Assembly: GCA_000434555.1 (NCBI GenBank)
Contig: FR880116.1
Location: forward strand, 62,335-77,917
From: Clostridium sp. CAG:524
GTDB lineage: Bacteria > Bacillota_I > Bacilli_A > RF39 > UBA660
Direction of reading: 5' to 3'
DNA: 15,583 bases
The position numbers were made by a program, and so were the translations under genes. Below, piece by piece: positions 14,850 to 15,583 of the stretch. The number at the start of each line of letters is the position of its first letter. Positions within the stretch are counted from its first letter, which is position 1. A model generated the notes under the pieces. The model did no database searches and was not told the DNA's origin. It saw only the letters and a program-made list of their open reading frames with translations.

Positions 14850-15583
14850 ATGATAAAAAAGATATTAAATTATATAAAAAATGATATAAAAAACAATTAT
14901 AAATCTTATATAGTACTTATATTAATAATTTCAACTTTCTTTATAAAATTAGATTATAATGTATATTCACCAGGAGGACTTATTAATTTAAATGATAGAA
15001 TTGAAACAAATAATAAATATACTGAAAAAGGTAGTTTCAATTTAACGTATGTTACATCAAGAAGTGGAATATTACCTGTAGTACTTCTTTCTTATGTAAT
15101 ACCTTCATGGGACTTAGTACCAGCAAGTGAAGTTAAAGTCGATAATGAAAGTATGGATGAAGTTAATCTTCGTAATAAGATATATTTAGAAGAAACAAGT
15201 TACAATGCTATTATTGCTGCATATGAAGAAGCAAATAAACCATATACAGTTAATAGTGTTGATATAAAAGTAACATACATTGTAGATAAAGATAATAATA
15301 ACCTAAAAGTAGGAGACACTATAAAAGAAATTAATGGTGTTAAAATAGATAGTTATGAAACATTAAAACAAGAAAAAGAAAAATATAATGAAAATGATAG
15401 ATTAAATATAAAAATACTTAGAAATAATAAAGAAAAAGAATGTTATGCAGTATTAAAGAAAGATAAAAATGGCAATTTAACTATTGGCATATATTTAGCA
15501 ATACTAAAAAATGTATCTACTAAAGAAGAAGTAACATATGTGTTTAAGAATAATGAAAGTGGATCGTCAAGAGGATTAATGTG
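14850..15583 (+). CDS. ylbL: YlbL-like membrane-anchored PDZ/Lon-type protease, 5' part
   Basis: The first 244 residues of a protein that continues beyond the right edge. It has a single N-terminal membrane helix (~19-33), then YNVYSPGGLINLNDRIE and GSFNLTYVTSRSG, as in YlbL proteins. A helical segment (~105-130, YNAIIAAYEEANK) is followed by a PDZ domain (~138-200, LKVGDTIKEINGVKI). The Lon-type serine protease domain begins just before the edge, with GSSRGLM at 238-244. Ser240 aligns with the catalytic Ser of the usual GPSAGLM. The catalytic Lys lies beyond the window. In Bacillus this protein is membrane-bound with the protease outside. It is divergent from ylbJ, whereas both point the same way in B. 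subtilis. Confidence 0.85.
   Translation, partial: MIKKILNYIKNDIKNNYKSYIVLILIISTFFIKLDYNVYSPGGLINLNDRIETNNKYTEKGSFNLTYVTSRSGILPVVLLSYVIPSWDLVPASEVKVDNESMDEVNLRNKIYLEETSYNAIIAAYEEANKPYTVNSVDIKVTYIVDKDNNNLKVGDTIKEINGVKIDSYETLKQEKEKYNENDRLNIKILRNNKEKECYAVLKKDKNGNLTIGIYLAILKNVSTKEEVTYVFKNNESGSSRGLM

Overview
The window is very AT-rich DNA with dense, mostly plus-strand genes. Arginine is almost always AGA, Shine-Dalgarno sites are strong GGAGG types, and there are many short Rho-independent terminators. TGG encodes Trp, and TGA is used as a stop (end of rbgA at 5534-5536), so the genetic code is standard and not the Mollicutes code 4. RbgA, LonA, a SpoVID/YsxE pair, YlbJ and YlbL together point to a low-GC Firmicute of the Bacilli side with sporulation genes. 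The BspA-like repeats, prepilin-type surface proteins and a sortase-type surface protein suggest an uncultured, host-associated (gut) lineage. That placement is inference.

Layout. (1) 1-783: the 3' end of one GNAT acetyltransferase, a second GNAT acetyltransferase and a terminator. (2) 843-2873: a single-gene unit for a secreted beta-helix-like surface protein with a C-terminal NPQTG sorting signal. (3) 2897-5937: a unit with a membrane-anchored metallophosphoesterase, a lipoprotein, a doubtful small ORF, the 50S assembly GTPase RbgA and a small coiled-coil protein. A palindrome overlaps its -10 element. (4) 5957-6937: a single gene with an excellent promoter, encoding an unrecognised protein built from two copies of a ~78-residue domain. 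(5) 7010-10883: lon, then spoVID-like and ysxE-like genes, the same neighbourhood as in Bacillus subtilis. (6) 10897-13970: three tightly packed prepilin-like genes, the last a fusion of a prepilin stalk to BspA-type leucine-rich repeats. (7) 13896-14804 (minus): a YlbJ-like membrane protein whose 3' end overlaps the prepilin operon. (8) 14850-end: the 5' part of a YlbL-like PDZ/Lon-type protease, divergent from ylbJ.

How it fits together. Regions 5, 7 and 8 are housekeeping, proteolysis and sporulation genes with recognisable Bacilli synteny. Regions 2 and 6 are cell-surface genes. Region 6 is the most unusual part: a minor-pilin-like cassette in which the subunits carry large extracellular domains. 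No assembly ATPase, platform protein or prepilin peptidase lies in the window, so it would depend on machinery encoded elsewhere. No tRNA, rRNA, CRISPR array or insertion sequence was seen. No gene-free stretch exceeds about 160 bases.
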